Shown one piece after another: positions 51,735-60,409 of a DNA stretch of 64,000 bases (positions within the stretch are counted from its first letter, which is position 1; the number at the start of each line of letters is the position of its first letter). The notes under the pieces were generated by a model. The model was not told the origin of the DNA. It saw nothing but the letters and a program-made list of their open reading frames with translations, and searched no databases. Made by a program: the position numbers and the translations under genes. This stretch comes from Bisbaumannia sp015645095 (GTDB lineage Bacteria; Pseudomonadota; Gammaproteobacteria; Pseudomonadales; Halomonadaceae). The stretch lies in assembly GCA_036871055.1 (NCBI GenBank), contig CP141893.1:3348001-3412000 (forward strand). The letters run 5' to 3'.

Positions 51735-51849
51735 TTTTTGCAAAGAACCTCGATTAACCCTTTTAAATCAAATAGTTAATATATTCTTTTCTGCGACACT
51801 CTGCCCGAAGCGGGCCCCGGGCGGCGACACGCCCCCTCGAGGCCATCGC

Positions 51850-53160
51850 TCAGAGGGCCTTGATCAGCACCTTGGACTTGCGTGCCTGGTTATAGGCTTC
51901 GCGTTTCATGGGGGGCAGATCCGCCACCGAGGCGAGCTCGAAGCCATGCTCGAAGAACCAGTGGGTCGTGTGGGTGGTCAGGGCGAACAGGGCCGTCAGC
52001 CCCAGGCGCCGGGCGCGCCGCTCGACCTCCGCCAGCAGCAGCTCGCCTCGGGCCCCGCCCCGATAGTCGCCGTGGACCGCCACGCAGGCCAGCTCGCCCA
52101 TCTCGGCATCGCCGAAGCAGTGCAGCGCCGCGCAGCCGATCACCATGCCGTCGCGATCGATCACCAGGTAGTCGTCGATCTCGTGCTCCAGGCGCTCCCG
52201 GGAACGGGCCACCAGCATGCCGCGACGCTCCAGGGGCTCGAGCAGCTCGAGCAGCCCCCCCACGTCGGCCAGCTCGGCGGCGCGCAACTGCTCGTAGCGA
52301 TGCTGGGTGATCATGGTGCCCACGCCATCGCGGGTGAACAGCTCGCCCAGCAGGGCGTCATGATCCAGCCAGGAGAGCAGGTGGGTGCGAGCCACGCCAT
52401 GGCGGGCCGCGTCACAGGCCGCCCCCAGGTGGCGGGCCAGCTCGCTGCCGGGGGCGGCGCGCTCCATCAGCGGCGTCGCCTCGGCGGGGGTCAGCTGGCG
52501 CTGCAGCCGGCCGCTGGCGTCGTGGAGCCCCGCCGCTTCGCCCAGCAGGATCAGCTTGTCGGCGCCCAGCGCCACCGCGGTCTGCTGGGCCACCTCGGCG
52601 GCATCCAGGTCGAAGACCTCGCCGGTGCTGGAGAAGCCCAGGGGCGGCAGCACCACCAGGGAGCCCTGGTCGAGCAGGCCCTGGATCGCCGTGGCCCGTA
52701 CCCGCCGTACCTCGCCGCTGCGGTGATAGTCGATGCCCTCGCGCACGCCCAGCGGCTTGGCCATCACCAGGTTGCCGGAGACGGCGGTCAGCTCGACCCC
52801 ATGCAGGGGAGTGTTGGGCAATCCCAGGGAGAGGCGCGCCTCCAGCCACAGCCGCTGCTCGGCGGCGATCCGCTCGACCCGGGCCATGATGGCGTCGTCG
52901 GCGACCCAGCGCCCTTCGTGGCGGCAGGGGGCGATGCCCTCCGCTCGCAGCGCGGCCTGCACCTGGGGGCGGATGCCATAGATCACCACCAGGCGCACCC
53001 CCAGGGTGTGCAACAGGGCCAGGTCCTGGATCAGTTGCTCGCCTCGCCCCTCGGCCATCGCCTCGCCCTCGATCAGGATGACGAAGGTTCGGCCGCGGTG
53101 GGCATTGATATAGGGAGACGAGTTACGGAACCAGTCGACGAAGGGAAAGCGCGTATTCAA
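51850..53160 (-). CDS. argA: N-acetylglutamate synthase (amino-acid kinase + GNAT)
   Basis: First step of arginine synthesis, about 436 residues. N-terminal amino-acid-kinase-like domain (WFRNSSPYINAHRGRTFVIL; LHTLGVRLVVIYGIRPQVQA; FSSTGEVFDLDAAEVAQQTA), C-terminal GNAT domain (IGCAALHCFGDAEMGELACV; VHGDYRGGARGELLLAEVER). The likely start is TTG at 53160, with GGAG eight bases upstream; a GTG at 53169 is in frame. The very long upstream reading to 53721 is a shadow through a repeat region. Feedback inhibition by arginine is usual in this architecture. Confidence 0.94.
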   Translation of the reverse strand: MNTRFPFVDWFRNSSPYINAHRGRTFVILIEGEAMAEGRGEQLIQDLALLHTLGVRLVVIYGIRPQVQAALRAEGIAPCRHEGRWVADDAIMARVERIAAEQRLWLEARLSLGLPNTPLHGVELTAVSGNLVMAKPLGVREGIDYHRSGEVRRVRATAIQGLLDQGSLVVLPPLGFSSTGEVFDLDAAEVAQQTAVALGADKLILLGEAAGLHDASGRLQRQLTPAEATPLMERAAPGSELARHLGAACDAARHGVARTHLLSWLDHDALLGELFTRDGVGTMITQHRYEQLRAAELADVGGLLELLEPLERRGMLVARSRERLEHEIDDYLVIDRDGMVIGCAALHCFGDAEMGELACVAVHGDYRGGARGELLLAEVERRARRLGLTALFALTTHTTHWFFEHGFELASVADLPPMKREAYNQARKSKVLIKAL

Positions 53161-53224
53161 GGGCCGCACTCCGGCAGCAGGTGAACGGATAAAGCGAGCT
53201 TCGACTATAGCAAGCCAAGGAAAA

Positions 53225-53248
53225 CGGCGGCACCCTTGGGTGCCGCCG
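53225..53248. terminator. Hairpin downstream of pit
   Basis: 11-bp arms CGGCGGCACCC/GGGTGCCGCCG almost back-to-back. On the minus strand followed by TTTTCC, suiting termination of the pit/DUF47 transcript. Confidence 0.6.
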
Positions 53249-53275
53249 CGATGCTTATTGGGGCTTGGCAGCCCC

Positions 53276-53373
53276 GTAGGTCGGATAAGCCGAAGGCGCA
53301 TCCGACGTTCCGATGGCGTGTATCCGCCCTGGGTGTCGGATGCTCTCGCCCAAGGCTCGTTTATCCGACCTAC
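53276..53373. repeat. GTAGGTCGGATAA-type palindromic intergenic repeat
   Basis: Outer arms GTAGGTCGGATAA (53276-53288) and TTATCCGACCTAC (53361-53373), inner arms GCATCCGAC (53298-53306) and GTCGGATGC (53335-53343). This matches the dispersed element built of GTAGGTCGGATAAGC and GCATCCGAC units known from many gammaproteobacteria. It ends at the pit stop codon. Confidence 0.75.
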
Positions 53374-54638
53374 TAGCCAAACATCCCCTTGAAGGTAAAG
53401 AAGAAGAGGATCGCCAGGCCGGCACCGGCGGGCAGGGTGATCAGCCAGGACATGACGATGGTACCGATCACCCGCAGGTTCAGCGCCGCCATGCCGCGGG
53501 CCAGGCCCACGCCCAGCACCGCCCCCACCAGGGTATGGGTGGTGGAGATCGGCAAGCCGGTACCGGAGGCCAGCACCACGGTGGTGGCGGCGGCCAGGGT
53601 GGCGGCGAAGCCGCGGCTGGGGGTCAGCTCGGTGATGCCGGTCCCCACGGTGGCGATCACCCGGTGACCATAGGTCACCAGGCCGAAGACGATACCGCCG
53701 CCCCCCAGCACCAGTACCCACCAGGGCACCAGGGCGGCGCTGTCGATCACCCCGTCGCTGCGTACCACGCTGATCACCGCCGCCAGCGGCCCCACGGCGT
53801 TGGCCACGTCATTGGAACCGTGGGCGAAGGCCATGGCACAGGCGGTAAACAGCATCAGCACGCCGAAGACCCGCTCCACGCCGCCATAGCCGAAACTGTC
53901 ACCAGCACTCTTCTGGTAGTCGACGCGGCGCTCCAGGATGATGCCCAGCCCCATGATCGCCAGGCCGATCAGGATCGACAGCAGGAAACTCTGCCCGAAG
54001 GTGAAGTTCAGCCCCACATGGGTCAGGCCCTTGGTCAGGGTCACCATGGCGACGATGAAGCCGACCAGGAAGACGTACATGGGCACGTAGCGCTTGGCCG
54101 CGGCGAAGGGATCGCGGGCCTCGAAGATCAGGTACTGCACCGTCTTGAACAGGCCGAAGGCGATGGTACCGGCCAGCAGCGGCGAGACCACCCAGCTGGA
54201 GGCGATGGTGCCGACGCGATTCCAGGCCACCGCCTCCATGCCCAGGCCCACGGCGCCGAAGCCGACGATGGCACCGACGATGGAGTGGGTGGTGGAGACC
54301 GGCCAGCCTCGGGCCGAGGCGATCAGCAGCCAGATACCGGCGGCCAGCAACGCCGAGAGCATGCCGTAGACCAGGAACTGGGGATCGGCGGCCAGCAGGT
54401 CGGGGTCGACGATGCCGCCACGGATGGTCGCCGTCACCTCGCCGCCGGCCAGCCAGGCGCCGAGGAACTCGAAGATCACGGCGATGATGATCGCCTGCTT
54501 GATGGTGATGGCCTTGGAGCCCACCGAGGTACCCATGGCGTTGGCCACGTCATTGGCCCCCACCCCCCAGGCCATGAAGAAGCCGAAGAGACAGGCAAGA
54601 ATAATGAAGATTTCGCCATGCTGCGCAATGATCGACAT
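53373..54638 (-). CDS. pit: PiT-family inorganic phosphate transporter
   Basis: A 421-residue membrane protein with about ten TM helices. The two inverted PiT signatures are present: FMAWGVGANDVANAMGTSVG near the N-terminus and AMAFAHGSNDVANAVGPLAA in the second half. The matching substrate loops GWPVSTTHSIVGAIVGFGAV and GLPISTTHTLVGAVLGVGLA are also there. Imports phosphate as a metal-phosphate with protons or, in halophiles, sodium. Downstream partner of the DUF47 gene (96 bp gap). Confidence 0.94.
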   Translation of the reverse strand: MSIIAQHGEIFIILACLFGFFMAWGVGANDVANAMGTSVGSKAITIKQAIIIAVIFEFLGAWLAGGEVTATIRGGIVDPDLLAADPQFLVYGMLSALLAAGIWLLIASARGWPVSTTHSIVGAIVGFGAVGLGMEAVAWNRVGTIASSWVVSPLLAGTIAFGLFKTVQYLIFEARDPFAAAKRYVPMYVFLVGFIVAMVTLTKGLTHVGLNFTFGQSFLLSILIGLAIMGLGIILERRVDYQKSAGDSFGYGGVERVFGVLMLFTACAMAFAHGSNDVANAVGPLAAVISVVRSDGVIDSAALVPWWVLVLGGGGIVFGLVTYGHRVIATVGTGITELTPSRGFAATLAAATTVVLASGTGLPISTTHTLVGAVLGVGLARGMAALNLRVIGTIVMSWLITLPAGAGLAILFFFTFKGMFG

Positions 54639-54734
54639 AGGGGCTTGGATCCTATGTAGGTGTCAGGAGGAAGCGAGTGACTCGCGGCGGGATCGCCCCG
54701 CGAGCCGGAGCCGGGCGGCGCGGTGGCGCCGACC

Positions 54735-55415
54735 TCAGCGGGCGGTGAGGATCTGCAGACGACTGCCGACCCGTTCGGCGCGATCGGCGAGCTCGCCGAT
54801 CCAGTCGATGATCTGGTAGAGGAACATCACGTCCACCGGCGGCAGCTGGCTCTCGAGCCCGAAGAGCAGACGGCGGATCGCAATCTGTTGATCATCGGCC
54901 TGGTGCTCCAGGTTGTGCAGCTCGCGGATCAGGTTCTGCATCACGTCGGAGACGTTACGACCGAAACCGGACTCGAGCAGGTCCTTGAGCTCTTCCAGGG
55001 CCTTGCGGGCCTGGCCGACGGCGGCCACGGCGGTACGCAGGTAGTCTCGCATGGGGCCGGCCAGGGCTTCGGGCACCTGCATCTCGCGGCCCAGCATGAT
55101 GCCGGTGATATCCCGGGCCTTGTTGGCGATCTTGTCCTGGACGCTGATCAGGTCGAGCAGATCGGAGCGGGAGACCGGCAGGAACATGGTGTTGGGCAGG
55201 TTGAGGCGCAGCTCGGTCTTGAGCTCGTCGGCCTCGTGCTCCAGACGGGTGATCGCCTCGCGGTGCTGTGCCGCGGCGGCCCAGTCACCGGTGAGGGTCG
55301 CCTCGAAGAAGGGCAACAGTTCATCCGCGGCCTCGCTGGCCTTGACGATATGTGCCAGCAACGGCTGGAATGGCGAACGGCCAAACATCGCGGAGAAGGG
55401 GTTGGGAGTCACCAT
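54735..55415 (-). CDS. DUF47/PhoU-like phosphate transport accessory protein
   Basis: A 226-residue all-helical protein of the TIGR00153/DUF47 family: SAMFGRSPFQPLLAHIVKAS, LEHEADELKTELRLNLPNTM FLPVSR and LEHQADDQQIAIRRLLFGLE. E/D-x-x-x-D metal-binding motifs like those of PhoU are visible. Always found before pit genes and thought to control or assist Pit. Starts 96 bp upstream of the pit stop-to-start gap; same operon. Confidence 0.92.
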   Translation of the reverse strand: MVTPNPFSAMFGRSPFQPLLAHIVKASEAADELLPFFEATLTGDWAAAAQHREAITRLEHEADELKTELRLNLPNTMFLPVSRSDLLDLISVQDKIANKARDITGIMLGREMQVPEALAGPMRDYLRTAVAAVGQARKALEELKDLLESGFGRNVSDVMQNLIRELHNLEHQADDQQIAIRRLLFGLESQLPPVDVMFLYQIIDWIGELADRAERVGSRLQILTAR

Positions 55416-55510
55416 AAGAAAGGTCGCACTTGGGAGTTGGCGGCGACAGTATAGTGACTGAGCCGGCCAGCGTCATAAAAAATTCATACCCTCGTTATAC
55501 AGGAAACCCC

Positions 55511-56359
55511 ATGCCCCAAGAGATCGAGCTCAAGCTCGCCCTGACCGATGATGGCCCCGAGCGACTGCTGACTCACCCGCTGCTGGGCCATCCCCCCGAG
55601 CGGTTGGAACTGGCCAACACCTACTTCGATACCCCCCAGGGGGAGCTGGAAACCGCGCGCATGGCGCTGCGCCTGCGGCGCACCGCCTCGGGCTGGGTAC
55701 AGACCCTGAAGACCGCTGGCCACAGCCAGGGCGGCCTGTCGCGGCGCGGCGAGTGGGAGTGGCTGGTGGCCGACGAGACCCTGGACCTGGCGCGCCTGGC
55801 CACCCTGCCCCCCATGGCGGCGCTGCCGGTGGACCTGCTGGAGCGCCTGGTGCCGCGCTTCGCCACCGACTTCCGACGCCACCGCTGGCTGCTCGACTGG
55901 CAGGGCAGCCGCATCGAGCTGGCCCTGGACGAAGGGGAGATTCGCGCCGGGGAGCGGCACGCGGCGATTCGCGAGCTGGAACTGGAGCTCAAGGACGGCG
56001 AGCCCGAGGCCCTCTGGGGGCTGGCCGAGCGGCTCGCCGAACAGGTGGCGCTGCGCCCCGCCAACGCCAGCAAGGCGGCCCGGGGCGCCGCCCTGCTGGC
56101 CGGGCACTGGCCGCTCCCCGAGGGCGGCGACGCCCTGGCCCTGGAGGCCCGCGCCACCGCCGCCCTGGATGCCTGGCAGGATAGCGGCGACGCGACCTTC
56201 CGGGACGCGGCCCGGCAGGCCTATGCCGACCTGGCCCGACTCGCCGCCGACGCCAGGACGCAGGAGCTGGCCGGGCGGCTTGCCGAGGCCCTGACGCAGG
56301 ACGGGACACCGACCGCCGGGGGCGCTGCCCTGGCCCTGGCCCGCCACCTGCATGCCTGA
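55511..56359 (+). CDS. CYTH-domain triphosphatase-like protein
   Basis: A 282-residue protein. The CYTH domain covers about 1-195: EIELKLALTDDGPERLL (E-x-E-x-K), TYFDTPQGELETARMALRLR, WVQTLKTAG, RHRWLLDWQGSRIELALDEG and IRELELELKDGEP. These acidic and basic residues line the tunnel of inorganic triphosphatases such as YgiF. The C-terminal 85 residues are helical and alanine-rich, a much shortened stand-in for the CHAD domain. ATG 55511 follows AGGAAA. Divergent from the DUF47-pit operon, so a phosphate/polyphosphate link is plausible. Confidence 0.88.
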   Translation: MPQEIELKLALTDDGPERLLTHPLLGHPPERLELANTYFDTPQGELETARMALRLRRTASGWVQTLKTAGHSQGGLSRRGEWEWLVADETLDLARLATLPPMAALPVDLLERLVPRFATDFRRHRWLLDWQGSRIELALDEGEIRAGERHAAIRELELELKDGEPEALWGLAERLAEQVALRPANASKAARGAALLAGHWPLPEGGDALALEARATAALDAWQDSGDATFRDAARQAYADLARLAADARTQELAGRLAEALTQDGTPTAGGAALALARHLHA

Positions 56360-56388
56360 GGTCGACGCCCCGTGATCAGGAGGATCCC

Positions 56389-57285
56389 ATGAGCGATCAG
56401 TTCAAGCCCGCCGCCGAAGGCCTGCGCACCCGTGTCTTCCAGGTGATCTTCGAGTCCGACACGCCCCTGGCCAAGGGCTTCGATATCGCCCTGATCGGGG
56501 TGATCCTGGCCAGCGTGCTGGTGGTGATGCTGGATAGCGTCCCCGCCTACCGGGCCGAGCATGGCAGCCTCTTCTACTGGCTGGAGTGGGGCTTCACCCT
56601 GGCCTTCACCCTGGAACTGGCGGTACGTCTCTACTGCCTGGAGCGCCCCGGCCAGTACCTGAGGAGCTTCTACGGGGTGATCGACGTCCTGGCGATCCTG
56701 CCTACCTGGCTGATGCTGCTGATTCCCGGCGCCCAATCCCTGGTGGTGATCCGCCTGCTGCGGGTACTACGGGTCTTCCGGGTGCTTCGCCTGATGCAGT
56801 TCGTCGGCGAGGGGCGCCTGTTGCTGGAGGCCCTCAAGCGCAGTACCCACCAGATCTTCCTGTTCCTGTTCAGCGTCTTCCTGCTGGTGACCATCTTCGC
56901 CTCCCTGGTCTACCTGATCGAACCGGAAGAGGCGGGCTTCAGCAGCATTCCCAGCGCCATCTACTGGGCCATCGTCACCCTGACCACCGTGGGCTACGGG
57001 GATATCGTCCCGGTGACGCCCCTGGGCCAGGCGATCTCGGTCATGGTGATGCTGACCGGCTACTCGATCATCGCCGTGCCCACCGGGGTCTTCTCCGCGG
57101 AGGTGATCCGCTCGATCCGCGCCGACCGCTACTCCGACGAGGCCTGTCCCGGCTGCGGCCACGATCGCCACGAGAAGGATGCCAGGTACTGCCTGAAATG
57201 CGGCACCTGGCTCGACGAGGAGACCCCGGATCCCCGGGAGAAGCACGACGACGGCACGACAAACGACGAGGGAGCGCCCGCCTAG
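56389..57285 (+). CDS. Voltage-gated-type K+ channel with C-terminal zinc ribbon
   Basis: A 298-residue six-TM ion channel. S4-like VVIRLLRVLRVFRVLRLMQF carries regularly spaced arginines, and the filter is AIYWAIVTLTTVGYGDIVPV. After S6 (VMVMLTGYSIIAVPTGVFSA) a cytoplasmic zinc ribbon follows: CPGCGHDRHEKDARYCLKCG (C-x2-C ... C-x2-C), then an acidic tail. The ribbon could be a metal or redox sensor of gating. 29 bp after the CYTH gene, same direction. The stop codon lies inside the terminator hairpin. Confidence 0.92.
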   Translation: MSDQFKPAAEGLRTRVFQVIFESDTPLAKGFDIALIGVILASVLVVMLDSVPAYRAEHGSLFYWLEWGFTLAFTLELAVRLYCLERPGQYLRSFYGVIDVLAILPTWLMLLIPGAQSLVVIRLLRVLRVFRVLRLMQFVGEGRLLLEALKRSTHQIFLFLFSVFLLVTIFASLVYLIEPEEAGFSSIPSAIYWAIVTLTTVGYGDIVPVTPLGQAISVMVMLTGYSIIAVPTGVFSAEVIRSIRADRYSDEACPGCGHDRHEKDARYCLKCGTWLDEETPDPREKHDDGTTNDEGAPA

Positions 57286-57321
57286 GCGGACGCTCCCTCG
57301 ACTTGCCCCGGTCACCGGGGC
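57268..57321 (+). terminator. Double hairpin after the zinc-ribbon channel gene
   Basis: First stem GAGGGAGCG/CGCTCCCTC (57268-57299) with inner CCGCC/GGCGG pairs spans the stop codon. A second stem GCCCCGG/CCGGGGC occupies 57305-57321. Lies between convergent genes. Confidence 0.7.
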
Positions 57322-57334
57322 CTTCGACTGCCGA

Positions 57335-58117
57335 TTACTCGGTCAGGAAAGGCGCCTCCCAGGCCTCCAGCTCGGCCTCCTCCCAAGTGCCGTAGGTGGC
57401 ATTGGGGAAGACGATCCAGTCGACGCCGAAGCGTTCGGCGTTGGCCTCCACCTGGGCGTGCTGTTCGTCCAGGGGCACGCTGCTGACGAAGGCCTCGGAG
57501 AAGTCGTGCAGGGTGTCGCCCAGTTGCATCACCAGGGTGTAGTTCTCCTCGACGAAGCTCCGACGCTCCTGCTTGGGCGGGCCCAGCAGCAAGACGCTAT
57601 CGTCACTCACCTGGGGCAGCTCCAGGTGCTCCAGGGTGGCCAGGGTGTCGGCCTTGTTCTCCTGATAGCGGTCGGAGACGTAATAGATGGCCACGCCCTG
57701 GGCATCGGCGAACGCCAGGAAGTCCGCGGCGCCGGGGATCAACCGAGGCTCGCCTTCGCGCTCCCAATGCAGCCAGGTGTCCCAGGCCGTGTAGTCGTGG
57801 CAGCGCTGCATATCGCGCACCAGCAGGGCACTGTTATCGATCACCGTCTCGTCCAGGTCGGTGATGATGGCCAGATTGGCGTCCTCGCCATGACGCTCGA
57901 TGGCCTGTTCCAGGCGCAGGGTGGCCAGGGTGAAGCCCTGGCGTTGCAAGGCGGCGATCTCGGCGGACTGCTGCTGGTAGCGCAGCCCCATGGCATAGGC
58001 CTGCTGATCGCAGAGGGTCGCCTCCTGGGCGGGCGCTTCGGCACTGGCGGTGGTGGCGAAGGAAGCGGCGGCCAGAGCGGCCAGCAGGGCGGGGAATCGC
58101 TTCTTGTTCGGGGTCAT
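57335..58117 (-). CDS. Class C acid phosphatase / 5'-nucleotidase of the e(P4) type
   Basis: A 260-residue HAD-family phosphatase, exported (signal 1-26, AALAAASFATTASA). Catalytic D-x-D-x-T is in IITDLDETVIDNS (about 85-97), with motif II/III equivalents IYYVSDRYQENK and the acidic VMQLGDTLHDFSEAF. e(P4) proteins hydrolyse nucleotides such as NMN outside the inner membrane. There is no lipobox cysteine at the signal end, unlike Haemophilus e(P4), so it is probably soluble periplasmic. Confidence 0.9.
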   Translation of the reverse strand: MTPNKKRFPALLAALAAASFATTASAEAPAQEATLCDQQAYAMGLRYQQQSAEIAALQRQGFTLATLRLEQAIERHGEDANLAIITDLDETVIDNSALLVRDMQRCHDYTAWDTWLHWEREGEPRLIPGAADFLAFADAQGVAIYYVSDRYQENKADTLATLEHLELPQVSDDSVLLLGPPKQERRSFVEENYTLVMQLGDTLHDFSEAFVSSVPLDEQHAQVEANAERFGVDWIVFPNATYGTWEEAELEAWEAPFLTE

Positions 58118-58338
58118 TGTTTTCTCCTGTGAGGAGCGGCGGGAGCCGATCCATTACTCACTGTTATCGAAACTGGCGAAAACCAGCCTATTTTATTTTT
58201 ATTGATCGTTCAAATTAACTCTAGTCCAGACTGGCCCTCCCGCCTGCCCCATTGCGACCCCCGACACGCTCTTTGCGACCCCTGAAACGACGATGCCCGG
58301 CCAGGCGCCGGGCATCGTCGTCGGAACGGCTCGATCGG
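58118..58338. other. Intergenic region upstream of the phosphatase
   Basis: 221 bp. The part at 58150-58225 is AT-rich and probably holds the phosphatase promoter. A perfect 14-bp hairpin at 58288-58320 (see terminator) closes yciO. No gene seen. Confidence 0.5.
58288..58320 (-). terminator. Terminator of yciO
   Basis: Perfect 14-bp stem (cgacgatgcccggc and complement), five-base loop, 19 bp after the yciO stop. Confidence 0.7.
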
Positions 58339-58959
58339 TTACTGGAAAGACGCGATGTCGCCCCGCCCTTCACGAACGATGGTGGGGGGCAGCTCGCGCA
58401 GGTCCACCACGCTGGTGGGATCGAGCTGGCAGGCGCCGCCGTCGATGATCAGGTCGAGCTGGTTGGCATAGCGGTCGCGGATCTCCTCGGCGTCGGTCAT
58501 GGGGAGTTCCTCCCCCACCGGGATCAGGGTCACGCTCATCAGCGGCTCGCCCAGCGCCTCCAGCAGGGCGTGGGTGATGCGGTGATCCGGCACCCGCACG
58601 CCGATGGAGCGGCGCTTGGGGTGCAGCAGCAGCCGCGGCACCTCGGTGGTGGCCTGGAGAATAAAGGTGTAGGCGCCGGGGGTATGCGCCTTGAGCAGGC
58701 GGAAGACGTCGTTGTCCACCTTGGCGTAGGTGCCGATTTCGGAGAGGTCCGAGCAGACCAGGGTGAAATTGTGCTTGTCGTCCAACTGGCGCAGGCGCTT
58801 GATGCGCTCCACCGCCTTCTTGTCCCCCAGGTGGCAGCCCAGGGCATAGCCGGAGTCGGTGGGGTAGGCGATCACGCCGCCGCGACGAATGATCTCGATG
58901 GCGCCATCGATCAGGCGCTTCTGGGGGTTATCGGGATGGATCTGGAAGAACTGGCTCAT
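58339..58959 (-). CDS. yciO: YciO, Sua5/YrdC/YciO-family protein
   Basis: A 206-residue member of the threonylcarbamoyl-AMP-synthase-like family, YciO branch: MSQFFQIHPDNPQKRLIDGA, GGVIAYPTDSGYALGCHLGD, KRLRQLDDKHNFTLVC and SIGVRVPDH. YciO keeps the fold but is weak or inactive as TC-AMP synthase; its role is open. ATG 58959 follows AAGGAGT; longer reading to 59055 overlaps the rnm gene. Conserved neighbour of rnm. Confidence 0.93.
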   Translation of the reverse strand: MSQFFQIHPDNPQKRLIDGAIEIIRRGGVIAYPTDSGYALGCHLGDKKAVERIKRLRQLDDKHNFTLVCSDLSEIGTYAKVDNDVFRLLKAHTPGAYTFILQATTEVPRLLLHPKRRSIGVRVPDHRITHALLEALGEPLMSVTLIPVGEELPMTDAEEIRDRYANQLDLIIDGGACQLDPTSVVDLRELPPTIVREGRGDIASFQ

Positions 58960-59041
58960 GCGGACTCCTTGCACTGAGACCGGGAGAAGCGAGCCAAGGC
59001 GGCGCCTCGGCTCGGGCATGGATCTCAGCATACGCCGCGGC

Positions 59042-59941
59042 TCAGGCGGCGGCAAAGGTCGCCAGGCGGGGATGGTGCCAGACCGGGGGCACCGCCACCC
59101 GGGGCACCGGGCTCATGCTGCCCGGGGCCAGGGGGCCGCCGGGGGCATGGAAGTCGCTGCCCAGGGAGCCGGAAAGCTCCCGCTCGATCAGCTGGCGGGC
59201 CAGGTCACGGGTCTGGTCGGGATTCTGGAAACCGCTGACCAGCTCCACCGCCTCGCCGCCGGCGGCCCGGAAGGCGTCCAGCAGCAGGCCGCGCTTGCGC
59301 CGGGTCATGCCATAGCGCAGCGGATGGGCCAGCACCGCCACCCCGCCGGAGGCCACCACCCAGGTGACCACCGTCTCCAGGGCGGGCCAGTGGGCCTTGA
59401 TATCGCCGCGCTTGCCATTACCCAGGTACTTCTTGAAGGCCGTGCCGATATCCTTGACCAGGCCCTCGGCCACCAGGGCCCGAGCGAAGTCGGGGCGCCC
59501 CAGGGGACGCTCGCTGCCGGCCTGGGCCCGGGCCTTGGCCAGGGCGTCGTCCAGGCCGATGGCCTCCAGCCGCCGGGCGATCTCCTCGGCCCGCGCCGCC
59601 CGCGCCCGGGCCTGGTCGGCCAGGCCTTCGGCCAGGGGGCCCTGGGCGCCCTCGGGCAACAGTGCCACCACATGGATATTGACGCCGCCCCATTGCGAGG
59701 AGAGTTCGGTGGCGGGCAGCAGGCGCAGCCCCAGTTCCCGGGCGGCCTCGTGGGCCTCGGCCACCCCGTCCACCGTGTCGTGGTCGGTCAGCGCCAGGTG
59801 GGTCAGGCCACGGGCCTGGCACAGGGCCATCAGCTCGGCGGGGGCCAGGGCCCCGTCGGACGCGGTGGAGTGCATATGCAGGTCGAGGCCGGTGACCTCG
59901 GCCAGGGAATCGGCGAGCGGGGAAGAATCGGGCATCGGCAT
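59042..59941 (-). CDS. rnm: RNase AM (YciV/TrpH), PHP-domain exonuclease
   Basis: A 299-residue PHP phosphoesterase. Metal-site motifs: DLHMHSTASDGALAP, LTHLALTDHDTVDG, LPATELSSQWGGVNIHVVAL, VLAHPLRYGM and SLGSDFHAPG. The E. coli homologue is a 5'-3' exonuclease that matures the 5' ends of 5S, 16S and 23S rRNA. Followed by yciO on the same strand, the usual order. Confidence 0.93.
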   Translation of the reverse strand: MPMPDSSPLADSLAEVTGLDLHMHSTASDGALAPAELMALCQARGLTHLALTDHDTVDGVAEAHEAARELGLRLLPATELSSQWGGVNIHVVALLPEGAQGPLAEGLADQARARAARAEEIARRLEAIGLDDALAKARAQAGSERPLGRPDFARALVAEGLVKDIGTAFKKYLGNGKRGDIKAHWPALETVVTWVVASGGVAVLAHPLRYGMTRRKRGLLLDAFRAAGGEAVELVSGFQNPDQTRDLARQLIERELSGSLGSDFHAPGGPLAPGSMSPVPRVAVPPVWHHPRLATFAAA

Positions 59942-60064
59942 GACGCCGGCGGGCGTCTTTGTCAGAATAGGGCCTCCATGGTGCGCGCCCCGTGGGCCGC
60001 GGTCAACCGCGTGCCGCGCCGGGGCCAGGCACCGGCCCGTCGGTTATCCTGCAAGGATTCACCC

Positions 60065-60364
60065 ATGCTCTACGCCATCATCAGTGAAGATGTGAATAAC
60101 AGCCTCGAGCGGCGCATGGCCGCTCGCCCCGACCACCTGGCGCGCCTGGAGAAGCTGCGTGACGAGGGCCGCCTGGTGTTGTGCGGTCCCCACCCGGCGG
60201 TGGACAGCGAGGACCCGGGCGAGGCGGGCTTCAGCGGCAGCCTGGTGGTGGCCGAGTTCGAGGACCTCCAGGCGGCCCAGGCCTGGGCGGACGTGGACCC
60301 CTATGTGATCGCCGGCGTCTACGCCCGGGTCACCGTCAAGCCCTTCAAGAAGGTGCTGCCTTAA
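60065..60364 (+). CDS. yciI: YciI-family protein
   Basis: A 99-residue ferredoxin-like protein: MLYAIISEDVNNSLERRMAA, RPDHLARLEKLRDEGRLVLC GP and the helix QAAQAWADVDPYVIAGVYAR. The putative active-site His and Asp (RPDHL, WADVDPY) are present. Biochemical role unsettled. Divergent from rnm, with 123 bp between. Longer upstream plus-strand readings are shadows of rnm and yciO. Confidence 0.93.
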   Translation: MLYAIISEDVNNSLERRMAARPDHLARLEKLRDEGRLVLCGPHPAVDSEDPGEAGFSGSLVVAEFEDLQAAQAWADVDPYVIAGVYARVTVKPFKKVLP

Positions 60365-60367
60365 GGA

Positions 60368-60409
60368 GGTTTTCCACAGCCGGTTTTTGCACAACGACTG
60401 TGGAAAACC
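60368..60409. repeat. Inverted DnaA-box-like repeat after yciI
   Basis: GGTTTTCCACAG (60368-60379) and CTGTGGAAAACC (60398-60409), 12-bp perfect arms and 18-bp spacer. Each arm holds TTTTCCACA, one base from the DnaA box TTATCCACA. It could also be a weak terminator of yciI. Confidence 0.55.

Noticed and set aside
51403..53184. 593-residue plus-strand ORF over argA and the sRNA region
   Set aside because: Antisense shadow of argA, with no ribosome site and no recognisable domain.
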